Assembly: GCA_021199825.1 (NCBI GenBank)
Contig: JAJQHI010000187.1
Coordinates: forward strand, 1-5,126
Length of the DNA stretch: 5,126 nucleotides
Reading direction: 5' to 3'
From: Bacillota bacterium
GTDB lineage: Bacteria > Bacillota > Clostridia > Oscillospirales > CAG-272
Below the pieces are notes generated by a model. That model saw nothing but the letters and a program-made list of their open reading frames with translations. It did not search any database and was not told the DNA's origin. Below, piece after piece: positions 1 to 5,126 of the stretch (the first letter of the stretch is position 1; the number at the start of each line of letters is the position of its first letter). Both the position numbers and the translations under genes were made by a program.

Positions 1-178
1 CATAAGGGCACGAGTCCTTTTTGACCGTTATTTCGTACTCACGACCTTCATCAATTTCAAATGAGGGCTTTTGCGCGGTGCGTCCGTTTACGGAAACGCT
101 GCCTTCAAGTATGAGAAATTTTGCCCGTTCACGGCTCTCGGCATACCCTTTTTCAAAAAGATAAAGGTCAAGTCTCAT
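1..178 (-). CDS. tlyA: TlyA-family rRNA 2'-O-methyltransferase, N-terminal part (partial)
   Basis: The first 59 residues of a protein begin at an ATG (176-178) and run off the left edge. They form a typical S4 RNA-binding domain of TlyA/hemolysin-A proteins: the opening MRLDLYLFEKGYAESRERAK, then VNG at residues 30-32 and a KPS turn. The visible part ends in SCPY, where family members usually continue with V-S-R-G-G and then the SAM-dependent methyltransferase domain. TlyA proteins 2'-O-methylate cytidines in rRNA; the catalytic domain lies outside the window. The start is fixed because a TAA lies two codons upstream in frame. It begins 21 bases after the prenyl synthase stop, and I see no good Shine-Dalgarno sequence (only AAAGTG and GCGGCG, poorly matched or spaced), so initiation may be weak or depend on upstream translation. 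The family assignment is quite secure; the exact target is inferred. Confidence 0.88.
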   Translation of the reverse strand, partial: MRLDLYLFEKGYAESRERAKFLILEGSVSVNGRTAQKPSFEIDEGREYEITVKKDSCPY

Positions 179-199
179 GTTTTATATACGCCGCACTTT

Positions 200-1042
200 T
201 CACGCTGTCCTTGAAAGCAGCCACTCGGCAAGGGAAGCAAGTGCTTCACACCCCTCGTATGAGGAAATGGACTCGACCGCGGACTCTGTGAGTTTTTTTG
301 CGGTATCCGCCGCCTCCGCTCGGTCCATGTACGCCAAAACGGTATTTCCCGCAGTGTCCCCGTCAAGAATATCGTCGATTAGCTGAAACGCGATGCCGAT
401 GCCGTACGCGTATTTGCGCGCCGCTGCATGCATTTCCTCATCCGCTCCCGCGCATATAAGACCGAGAGTACACGCGGCTGTTATAAGCTCAACCGTCTTT
501 TTGCACTCCATATCAATAAATGCGGAAAAGTCGGGCGCCGTTTTCTCATAGAGCAGGTCGCACACCTGTCCGCCGACCATGCCGTCATATCCCGCCGCAC
601 CGGCAAGAGCGGACACCGCGCGGCAGTTGCGCTCCGCGTCGGCAAAGGGATTTTCAGACGCTAAAGCAAACGCGTATGTCAAAAGCGCGTCGCCCGCCAA
701 AAGCGCATTTGCCTCACCATACGCGATATGACATGACTTTCGCCCGCGGCGTGTATCGGAATTATCCATGCACGGCAAATCATCGTGTATTAAGGAGTAC
801 GTGTGTACGCATTCAACAGCCGCGGCATACGGGATGGCGGCTGTAACATCTCCGCCAGCAAGACGGCAGAACTCAAGCGTCAGTGTCGGGCGTATGCGCT
901 TTCCACCCGAAAGCGCGGAATATCTCATCGCCTCATAAAGCACCGTATGAGGCTCATCACCCTTTGGCAAAAGCGCATCGAGCGCCGAGGTTATAAGCTC
1001 CGAATTTTTGCGGAGCATCTCATCAACGTTGACCTTTATCAT
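200..1042 (-). CDS. ispA: Polyprenyl diphosphate synthase, probably farnesyl diphosphate synthase
   Basis: This 280-residue protein is a trans-isoprenyl diphosphate synthase, expected to condense isopentenyl diphosphate with allylic diphosphates to make a short-chain product such as FPP. Visible motifs in order: SGGKRIRP (residues 45-52, substrate phosphate binding), the first Asp-rich motif DDLPCMD (87-93, the DDx4D form of bacterial FPP synthases), RRGR (98-101), GGQVCDL (157-163), KT (182-183), FQ (219-220) and the second Asp-rich motif DDILD (223-227). After DDILD the sequence goes straight to GDTAGNTVLAYMD. In E. coli IspA about a dozen more residues lie here, including the conserved G-K-x-x-G-x-D segment and a second lysine, so an active-site loop seems to be missing and the protein is shorter than the usual 290-300. 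The ATG overlaps the xseB stop by 4 bases (ATGA), with GGAGG (1052-1056) 9 bases upstream. Family certain; full activity uncertain because of the missing loop. Confidence 0.93.
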   Translation of the reverse strand: MIKVNVDEMLRKNSELITSALDALLPKGDEPHTVLYEAMRYSALSGGKRIRPTLTLEFCRLAGGDVTAAIPYAAAVECVHTYSLIHDDLPCMDNSDTRRGRKSCHIAYGEANALLAGDALLTYAFALASENPFADAERNCRAVSALAGAAGYDGMVGGQVCDLLYEKTAPDFSAFIDMECKKTVELITAACTLGLICAGADEEMHAAARKYAYGIGIAFQLIDDILDGDTAGNTVLAYMDRAEAADTAKKLTESAVESISSYEGCEALASLAEWLLSRTA

Positions 1043-1293
1043 GTGCCGCTGCCTCCGTCCGTTTTAGGTGCGAAATCCGTCTCCACAGCGCCGCCATTTC
1101 CGTCAAGCTTCAAAAGCTTTACCTTTTGCTCGGCGGTATCGAGTCTGTCGCAGCAGAGTCTGACCAATGACACGCCCTCCTCATAGAGACGGAGCGCCTC
1201 ATCAAGCGGTGTTTTGCCGCCCTCAAGGGAGCGGACTATTTCCTCAAGGCGCGAAACCGCACCCTCAAATGTATATTCCTTAGTTTCAGCCAT
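1039..1293 (-). CDS. xseB: Exodeoxyribonuclease VII small subunit
   Basis: This 84-residue protein matches the small subunit of exonuclease VII, which associates in several copies with XseA to form an enzyme degrading single-stranded DNA into oligonucleotides. The family signature is clear: YTFEGAVSRLEEIVRSLEGG near residues 7-26, then T-P-L-D-E-A-L-R-L-Y-E-E-G (28-40) and a second helix with L-D-x-A-E-Q-K-V (51-58), the two-helix coiled-coil hairpin typical of XseB. The last 20 or so residues are Gly/Asp/Thr-rich and probably disordered, as is common in this family. The ATG (1291-1293) is preceded by GGAGGT (1301-1306) at 7 bases. The gene follows xseA after 18 bases and its stop overlaps the next start, so both subunits and the prenyl synthase should be made from one message. 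Confidence 0.95.
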   Translation of the reverse strand: MAETKEYTFEGAVSRLEEIVRSLEGGKTPLDEALRLYEEGVSLVRLCCDRLDTAEQKVKLLKLDGNGGAVETDFAPKTDGGSGT

Positions 1294-1311
1294 ATCGCCG
1301 ACCTCCGTATT

Positions 1312-2562
1312 TCATATTTGTCCGCCCGTGGGCGCCCTGTCAGGGCTTACATTATCGACCGTTACGCCGACTGTGCCGTCTGACGCCCGCATTGAAAGCT
1401 TATCGCCGATATTTACATCAGCCGTGCTCTTTATGACGCTGCCGTCCTCACCGTATACGGCAAAATATCCGCGTGAGAGCACCGCCAAAGGCGAAAGCGC
1501 GTCAAGCTTTGAGGCGAGAGCCGAGAGATTTGCCCTGTCGACATCCGTTATGCGCGTCATCGAAAAAGCGAGCTTTTCCGTGAGCGAGTCAACCGTCATC
1601 CGCCGCTCATCAATTATAAGCTCCGGGTCAGTGAGGCAGCGCCTCTTCGAAAGCGCCTCAAGCTCACGTCTTTTAGTCTCAATCATTCGGGAAAGCACAA
1701 GCGCGTTGTGCCCCGTCACATTTAAAAATTTCTGCTCCAGCTCGCGCTTATCGGGGAGCGCCAGCTCCGCCGCCGCGGACGGCGTGGGGGCGCGCACATC
1801 GGCGGCAAAATCCGCGATTGTGAAGTCCGTTTCATGCCCGACGGCTGATATTACGGGAATGGGGCACGCCGCTATCGCGCGGGCGACACCCTCATCGTTA
1901 AACGCCCACAAATCCTCCATCGAGCCGCCGCCGCGCCCTATGATTATCACATCAACCGAGCGTGTGCTGCCGAAATATTGAAGCCCGGCAATAAGGTCAC
2001 GCGGGGCGTCGGGTCCCTGTACCAAGCTCGGATAAAGCAAAAGCTTTGCCGCGGGGAACCGCCTGCCGGAAATATTTATTATATCGCGGACGGCAGCTCC
2101 CGTGGGGGAGGTAATGACGCCGACGCGCATAGGTATTTTGGGTATGGGTCGCTTTTTTTCAGGGGCAAAAAGCCCCTCCGCTGAGAGCTTCCTTTTCAGC
2201 TGCTCAAACGCGACATAAAGTGAGCCGATGCCGTCAGGCTCCATCGAGTCGACGTAAAGCTGATATTGTCCGTCTCGCACAAAGGCATCAATTCTGCCGT
2301 GCGCTATGACCTTCATCCCCGTTTCGGGCATGAATTTCATTCTTTGTGCGGACGAGCGGAACATCACTGCCTTGAGATTTGATTTTTCATCCTTCAGCGT
2401 GAAATAAAAATGTCCCGTTCTGTGGTTTGTGAAATTTGAAATCTCACCCTTTATGTATATATCCGAAAACGCCGGGTTCAATTCAAAGTAAGCTTTAATG
2501 CATTCGTTGACCTCGGACACCGTAAGCGTCATCGGGATTTTTTCAGTTTCCATGTCAATCAC
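1312..2562 (-). CDS. xseA: Exodeoxyribonuclease VII large subunit
   Basis: This 416-residue protein is the catalytic subunit of exonuclease VII, which acts on single-stranded DNA in repair and recombination. The N-terminal OB-fold (about residues 12-110) contains the typical stretch WIKGEIS-like IYIKGEISNF (36-45), the T-G-H-F-Y-F-T-L-K-D run (49-58) and A-V-M-F-R (65-69). The catalytic domain follows with RVGVITSPTGAAVRDI (146-161), IIIGRGGGSMEDLWAFND (206-223) and P-V-I-S-A-V-G-H-E-T-D (236-246). D160, R210, H243 and D246 fall at the positions implicated in catalysis in the E. coli enzyme. A coiled-coil stretch (about 270-350) and the ending LSPLAVLSRGY (356-366) complete the family pattern. 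The length is normal. I prefer the GTG at 2560-2562, 6 bases after AAAGGAG, which overlaps the previous gene by 8 bases. The in-frame ATG at 2551-2553 would give 413 residues but is 15 bases from that site. Confidence 0.96.
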   Translation of the reverse strand: MIDMETEKIPMTLTVSEVNECIKAYFELNPAFSDIYIKGEISNFTNHRTGHFYFTLKDEKSNLKAVMFRSSAQRMKFMPETGMKVIAHGRIDAFVRDGQYQLYVDSMEPDGIGSLYVAFEQLKRKLSAEGLFAPEKKRPIPKIPMRVGVITSPTGAAVRDIINISGRRFPAAKLLLYPSLVQGPDAPRDLIAGLQYFGSTRSVDVIIIGRGGGSMEDLWAFNDEGVARAIAACPIPVISAVGHETDFTIADFAADVRAPTPSAAAELALPDKRELEQKFLNVTGHNALVLSRMIETKRRELEALSKRRCLTDPELIIDERRMTVDSLTEKLAFSMTRITDVDRANLSALASKLDALSPLAVLSRGYFAVYGEDGSVIKSTADVNIGDKLSMRASDGTVGVTVDNVSPDRAPTGGQI

Positions 2563-3541
2563 TCATTGCTCCTTTGGCATTATCCCTCATGTAGGCATAA
2601 TACGCAAGCTGAGATACGCCGACTGCGTTGTCGGACGAAAACTCAGGCTTTGCAAAATATACGTCTCCCATATTGGAAAGGCGGTTTTTGATGATGCCGC
2701 AGCTCACCACACCGCCCGCGTATATAATCGGGTATTTCGGGAAAAGCTCCATAAGGCTCCGCGTCATCATTGTAAGCATATCTGACACGACGCCTATAGT
2801 AAAAGCCGCCGTGCGTGGCGCGTCACCCGTTTTTTGATAAAGCTCTCGCGCTTTGTTCTCAGCGCCCGAAATGGAGGCGAAAAGCCCGTCGAGGGTGAGC
2901 TTCATTTTGTCACGTTTGCCCTCATATGCGCCCGCGAGCGCTTCAAGCTCAGCGCCGCATGGAAAGCGGAGTCCCATCATAACTCCCACACGGTCAATAA
3001 GCTGTCCTGCGTTTATGTCAAGCGTGCCGCCAATGCGCGTTATTTTGAGCGGAATATCGTCGTGCGGCTCGGATTTTACCGTCAGAATATCGGTTGTGCC
3101 TCCCGAAACGTGAAAAGCCGCAAATTCGGACGGCGTTTCCATAAGGTCAGCTCTCCCGGCGGAATAAAGCGCCGCCGATATATGCCCAGCCTGATGAGAA
3201 AAGGGGTATATTGCGGCACCCGTCACGGCAGAGATTGCATGTGCCACGGATTTACCCACCAAAAAGCACGGCATATATGACCCTTCGACATCCCTTGGCG
3301 CATATGAATAGCCAACAGCGTCAATATGCTCACCGGCTATGAACTCTTTTAAACGGTCGAGCACTTCGGGCATATTTTTCGTATGCGCAAAAACAGCGTC
3401 AGACTGACGCAGTCCGCGCTCGCCCATGGCAACTGGGAGCATAATTTTGATATTCGCGCAGCACTTCTTTTCGCCGCTTACATCTTTGAATAATGCGGCG
3501 GAGGTGGTGTAATTGCTCGTGTCAAGTCCGAGTACAGTCAA
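2555..3541 (-). CDS. Divergent TsaD/Kae1-family (peptidase M22-like) protein
   Basis: This 328-residue protein has the ASKHA fold pattern of TsaD/Kae1 along its whole length. True TsaD attaches threonylcarbamoyl to A37 of certain tRNAs together with TsaB and TsaE. Visible: the phosphate-binding strand VLGLDTSNYTT (3-13), H-T-K (53-55), Y-A-P-R-D-V-E-G (80-87) where TsaD has A-G-P-G-L, the metal motif HQAGH (H116, H120), HVSGGTTD (144-151), TLDINAGQLID (173-183), FPCGAELE (193-200), an ISGAENKA segment, YAGGV (274-278) and SSDNA (302-306, D304). The two histidines and D304 match the metal ligands of Kae1/TsaD, so the site looks intact. The opening ETSCDET and the P-G-L-V and P-G-G-P motifs of bacterial TsaD are altered, so this is more likely a paralogue than the tRNA enzyme itself. 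Older annotations call such proteins glycoproteases; I see no reason to infer peptidase activity. It starts at TTG, overlapping the nusB stop by 4 bases. Confidence 0.8.
   Translation of the reverse strand: MTVLGLDTSNYTTSAALFKDVSGEKKCCANIKIMLPVAMGERGLRQSDAVFAHTKNMPEVLDRLKEFIAGEHIDAVGYSYAPRDVEGSYMPCFLVGKSVAHAISAVTGAAIYPFSHQAGHISAALYSAGRADLMETPSEFAAFHVSGGTTDILTVKSEPHDDIPLKITRIGGTLDINAGQLIDRVGVMMGLRFPCGAELEALAGAYEGKRDKMKLTLDGLFASISGAENKARELYQKTGDAPRTAAFTIGVVSDMLTMMTRSLMELFPKYPIIYAGGVVSCGIIKNRLSNMGDVYFAKPEFSSDNAVGVSQLAYYAYMRDNAKGAMSD
2569..2575 (-). promoter_or_regulatory. Ribosome binding site deciding the xseA GTG start
   Basis: AAAGGAG on the minus strand lies inside the end of the upstream TsaD-like gene. 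It stands 6 bases before the GTG at 2562, an ideal distance, and 15 bases before the first in-frame ATG at 2553. This is the basis for choosing GTG as the xseA start. Confidence 0.75.
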
Positions 3542-3963
3542 ACCGGCTCGACCTCGCTTTTATACGCTTCAGCGTCGGAGGCAAGTTTCCCAAGCACTCC
3601 GTTGACAAAGGACGGCGAGCTTACGGCGTCGTATGTTTTGGCAAGCTCCACTGCCTCGTTGATGATAACACGCGCAGGCATATCGTTTTCAAAGTAAAGC
3701 TCATACGCCGACAAGCGAAGAATTGCCGCTGTCATCGCTGACATGCGCTCCATTGACCATCCGCGGGACGCGCCCTCGATTTTCCAGTCAAGAAAATCGC
3801 ACTTATCGCATACACCGAAATAAAGCTCTCTCATGTATTCACTTGTCTTTTGCTCACGCAAAATTACGGATGTTGAATAAAGCTTTTCCGCATCCTCATC
3901 GCGTCTTGCGAAGCGTTCGAACAGCAGCGCAAGCGCCGCTTCTCTTGATTCAGTACGTCTCAT
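3538..3963 (-). CDS. nusB: Transcription antitermination factor NusB
   Basis: This 141-residue protein is NusB, a small helical RNA-binding protein that with NusE (ribosomal protein S10) binds boxA sequences and promotes antitermination of rRNA operons. The N-terminus RRTESREAALALLFE (2-16) is the usual R-x-x-A-R-E-x-A-L-x-x-L-F start. The C-terminal half carries the strongest signature: W69, M75-x-A-A-I-L-R-L-S-A-Y-E-L-Y (75-90 region), then I-I-N-E-A-V-E-L-A-K-T-Y (100-111) and S-F-V-N-G-V-L-G-K-L-A (118-128). Length is normal. The ATG at 3961-3963 is about 28 bases from the predicted transcription start and has only a weak Shine-Dalgarno sequence (GGGA, 8 bases upstream). It is the first gene of the operon that continues into the TsaD-like gene and xseA. 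No boxA element is evident in its short leader. Confidence 0.95.
   Translation of the reverse strand: MRRTESREAALALLFERFARRDEDAEKLYSTSVILREQKTSEYMRELYFGVCDKCDFLDWKIEGASRGWSMERMSAMTAAILRLSAYELYFENDMPARVIINEAVELAKTYDAVSSPSFVNGVLGKLASDAEAYKSEVEPV
3551..3555 (-). promoter_or_regulatory. Ribosome binding site supporting the TTG start of the TsaD-like gene
   Basis: GAGGT on the minus strand, inside the last codons of nusB, stands 9 bases before the TTG at 3539-3541. An in-frame TAA at 3560-3562 rules out any start further upstream, and no ATG or GTG lies between that stop and the conserved VLGLDTS segment, so TTG is the only start that keeps the N-terminal motif. Confidence 0.7.
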
Positions 3964-3998
3964 AATAAAAATCCCATCTGCATAATTTCACATTATAT

Positions 3999-4026
3999 AT
4001 TATAGCGAATTTTTGTGAGTTGTCAA
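3999..4026 (-). promoter_or_regulatory. Sigma-70/sigma-A type promoter for the nusB operon
   Basis: The minus strand has a perfect -35 box TTGACA (4021-4026) and a perfect -10 box TATAAT (3999-4004) separated by 16 bases. Transcription should start near 3992, giving a leader of roughly 28 bases before the nusB ATG. Upstream, an A5 tract (4032-4036) and a T9 tract (4046-4054 region) could act as an UP-like element. It sits directly downstream of the terminator of the previous unit, which fits an operon boundary. With both boxes at consensus the promoter should be strong and constitutive; no operator-like palindrome overlaps it. Confidence 0.9.
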
Positions 4027-4066
4027 TGAGATTTTTGCGTATGGCAAAAAAAAAGATGAGTGGGAC

Positions 4067-4106
4067 AAAAAAAGGACATCATATGTTTGCAAGCATATGT
4101 TGTCCT
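4067..4106 (-). terminator. Rho-independent terminator after the CpsB-type phosphatase gene
   Basis: On the minus strand the arms AGGACAACATATG (4094-4106) and CATATGATGTCCT (4073-4085) can pair over 12 of 13 positions (one A-A mismatch), with an 8-base loop CTTGCAAA. A run of seven T follows from position 4073 downwards. The stem begins at the last base of the phosphatase stop codon (4106), so gene and terminator are fused end to end. No T-run follows the hairpin on the plus strand, so it appears to act in one direction only. A second T9 tract lies about 20 bases further on. Confidence 0.92.
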
Positions 4107-4840
4107 CAGAATTTCAAAATTGGTTCGCCCTTCAAAAGACGCTTTGGATTTTCGTCTGTAAGAAGCGAAAGATAATCATCACCGTAAAGCTCGGACAAAT
4201 GATTTATAATGCCCGAAAGTCTCGTCGAGCGTTCAGCAATATTATGAGCGTCCGTCGCCAAAAAGGACGGAAGTCTGTTTTCCATCAGCCACACGGCTGT
4301 TTTTTGAGCCGGACGGCCGAACTGTCCCTGAAAGCTTCCCTTATTCACCTGCAAAAAACAGCCCATATCGAGCCAATCAAACACAATTTTCTTTTTTTTC
4401 GCAACAGACGTATATCTTTCGGGATGTGCGATAACAGGTACAACTCCGTTCTCAATCAAAACCTTTAAATGTGATTTCATTATATCAGGCTCTGAATCAA
4501 AGAAAAATTCCACAAGAGAATAATCTGTGCCGTTCATCCTAGGAAAAAAGCCGTTATAAGAGAACATATTCACCGTATCGGGAGTGAGAAGCACCTCAGA
4601 ACCGCAGTAAATCTTAAGGGGCATCCCCCTTGTGCTTATCATATTCTGCAATGCGGCGGCGTGACTTTTAAGATTATTGAATCGATCCTCGGAATCCTCC
4701 CCGCCGTGCATAAAATGAGGAGTTGCAATAATCGCGTCAACGCCGTCGTCCGCAGCCATGGCAGCCATCATCAAAGACGTGTCACTGCTGTCTGAGCCGT
4801 CATCGACACCGGGGATTATGTGGCAGTGTATATCAATCAT
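4106..4840 (-). CDS. CpsB/YwqE-type PHP-fold tyrosine-protein phosphatase
   Basis: This 244-residue protein belongs to the CpsB/CapC/YwqE family, manganese-dependent protein-tyrosine phosphatases of the PHP fold that dephosphorylate bacterial tyrosine kinases controlling capsule or exopolysaccharide synthesis. Metal-site motifs are complete: MIDIHCHIIPGVDDGS (H5, H7, D13/D14), ATPH (39-42, H42), GSEVLL (E82), LVEF (E111), IAHPERY (137-143, H139 and R142) and ATDAHN (195-200, D197 and H199). The ending N-P-K-R-L-L-K-G-E-P is typical of the family. Length matches the usual 240-255, and no signal peptide or membrane segment is visible, so it is cytoplasmic. The ATG at 4838-4840 has GAGGAG (4850-4855) about 9 bases upstream, at the end of the preceding gene. 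No tyrosine kinase or capsule gene is visible here, so the substrate is unknown. The gene closes its transcription unit; its base composition is more AT-rich than the operon downstream. Confidence 0.9.
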   Translation of the reverse strand: MIDIHCHIIPGVDDGSDSSDTSLMMAAMAADDGVDAIIATPHFMHGGEDSEDRFNNLKSHAAALQNMISTRGMPLKIYCGSEVLLTPDTVNMFSYNGFFPRMNGTDYSLVEFFFDSEPDIMKSHLKVLIENGVVPVIAHPERYTSVAKKKKIVFDWLDMGCFLQVNKGSFQGQFGRPAQKTAVWLMENRLPSFLATDAHNIAERSTRLSGIINHLSELYGDDYLSLLTDENPKRLLKGEPILKF

Positions 4841-4846
4841 ACACCA

Positions 4847-5126
4847 TCACTCCTCAACTTCATCCAAAAAAAGCTCAATCACAAGCTCTTTTACCGAATC
4901 CTCATCAGCATAATACTCATAATATTCATCGCCGAGAACAAGCTCACCGTCAGGGCTGAAAATTCCACTGCATTCATAGCCGCAAATTTCATCGAACATA
5001 TCAGAAAGCTGATTTACGGACAGGTCAGTAAGAATATAGCTAGAAGCATCATAAAACATCAAATAAGCAGAGGATTCATTCTCCGTCCAAAGCGAAGGAA
5101 GCTGTTCAAGAAGCTCAGATATAAAC
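4847..5126 (-). CDS. Unrecognised acidic protein, C-terminal part (partial)
   Basis: The reading frame is open from the right edge to a TGA at 4847-4849, giving 92 visible residues; the start lies outside the window. I do not recognise the family. The visible part has 24 Asp/Glu against one Lys and no Arg, and 8 Tyr, with a run D-E-Y-Y-E-Y-Y-A-D-E-D near its middle and an acidic end. The pattern of a short strand-turn (G-I-F-S-P-D-G-E-L-V-L-G) followed by an amphipathic helix suggests a small folded cytoplasmic domain rather than disorder. A TTG (5060-5062) followed by ATG (5057-5059) lies in frame, but coding-like sequence continues upstream without a stop, so a longer protein is more likely. 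It ends 6 bases before the phosphatase start and contains that gene's ribosome binding site, so the two are probably co-transcribed. Any functional link to tyrosine phosphorylation is speculation. Confidence 0.7.
   Translation of the reverse strand, partial: FISELLEQLPSLWTENESSAYLMFYDASSYILTDLSVNQLSDMFDEICGYECSGIFSPDGELVLGDEYYEYYADEDSVKELVIELFLDEVEE

Noticed and set aside
675..715. Short direct repeat AAAAGCGC within the prenyl synthase gene
   Set aside because: It reflects repeated Ala-Leu-Leu codons (ALL-x-x-ALL) in the protein, and the same octamer-like pattern recurs wherever GCG CTT codons occur; not a repeat element.
803..1186. Plus-strand frame spanning the xseB/prenyl synthase junction
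   Set aside because: It crosses two real genes on the other strand, has no motif and no promoter or ribosome site.
1214..1981. Long plus-strand open frame of 255 codons opposite xseA and xseB
   Set aside because: It is Ser/Ala-rich with no recognisable motif, has no ribosome site worth noting, and lies exactly antisense to unambiguous xseA and xseB coding sequence; it is a by-product of GC-rich codon use.
2834..3280. Plus-strand open frame of 148 codons opposite the TsaD-like gene
   Set aside because: Arg/Lys/His-rich translation without family features and wholly antisense to a conserved protein.
4028..4066. Possible small RNA or second hairpin between the terminator and promoter
   Set aside because: Only A/T tracts are present, with no paired arms of useful length; the stretch is too short between terminator and promoter.
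4097..4468. Plus-strand frame starting inside the terminator hairpin
   Set aside because: Antisense to the well-supported phosphatase gene; no family resemblance.

Overview
The window is a densely packed block of bacterial housekeeping genes, all on the minus strand, so it reads from high to low coordinates. Gene content and order (nusB, a TsaD-like gene, xseA, xseB, a farnesyl-diphosphate-synthase gene, tlyA) match a conserved cluster of Firmicutes. The extra TsaD-like gene between nusB and xseA suggests a class Clostridia organism, probably of the Oscillospirales/Ruminococcaceae type. Clear GGAGG-type ribosome binding sites, moderate to high GC in most of the block, and TTG and GTG starts fit this. 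The taxonomic call is inference from gene order and protein style, not from a search.

Right-hand transcription unit (5126 to about 4067): the C-terminal part of an unrecognised, very acidic protein runs in from outside the window. It is followed 6 bases later by a PHP-fold protein of the CpsB/YwqE tyrosine-phosphatase family. The unit ends in a strong intrinsic terminator whose stem begins at the phosphatase stop codon. This part is visibly more AT-rich than the rest.

Intergenic region (3964 to 4105): this 142-base gap holds the terminator, two T-rich tracts and a near-perfect sigma-70/sigma-A promoter (TTGACA, 16 bases, TATAAT) that starts the second unit.

Left-hand operon (3963 to 1, continuing off the window): nusB (transcription antitermination), a divergent TsaD/Kae1-family ATPase-like protein with a TTG start, xseA and xseB (both subunits of exonuclease VII), an ispA-type prenyl diphosphate synthase, and the S4-domain start of tlyA (rRNA 2'-O-methyltransferase). 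Genes overlap by 4 to 8 bases or are separated by about 20 bases, so they are almost certainly co-transcribed and partly translationally coupled.

No mobile element, CRISPR array, tRNA or rRNA was seen, and no obviously new multi-gene system. The points most worth a second look are the TsaD paralogue, which keeps its presumed metal ligands but has altered signature motifs; an apparent loss of the active-site loop after the second Asp-rich motif of the prenyl synthase; the absence of dxs from its frequent position before tlyA; and the acidic unknown protein paired with an orphan CpsB-type phosphatase.
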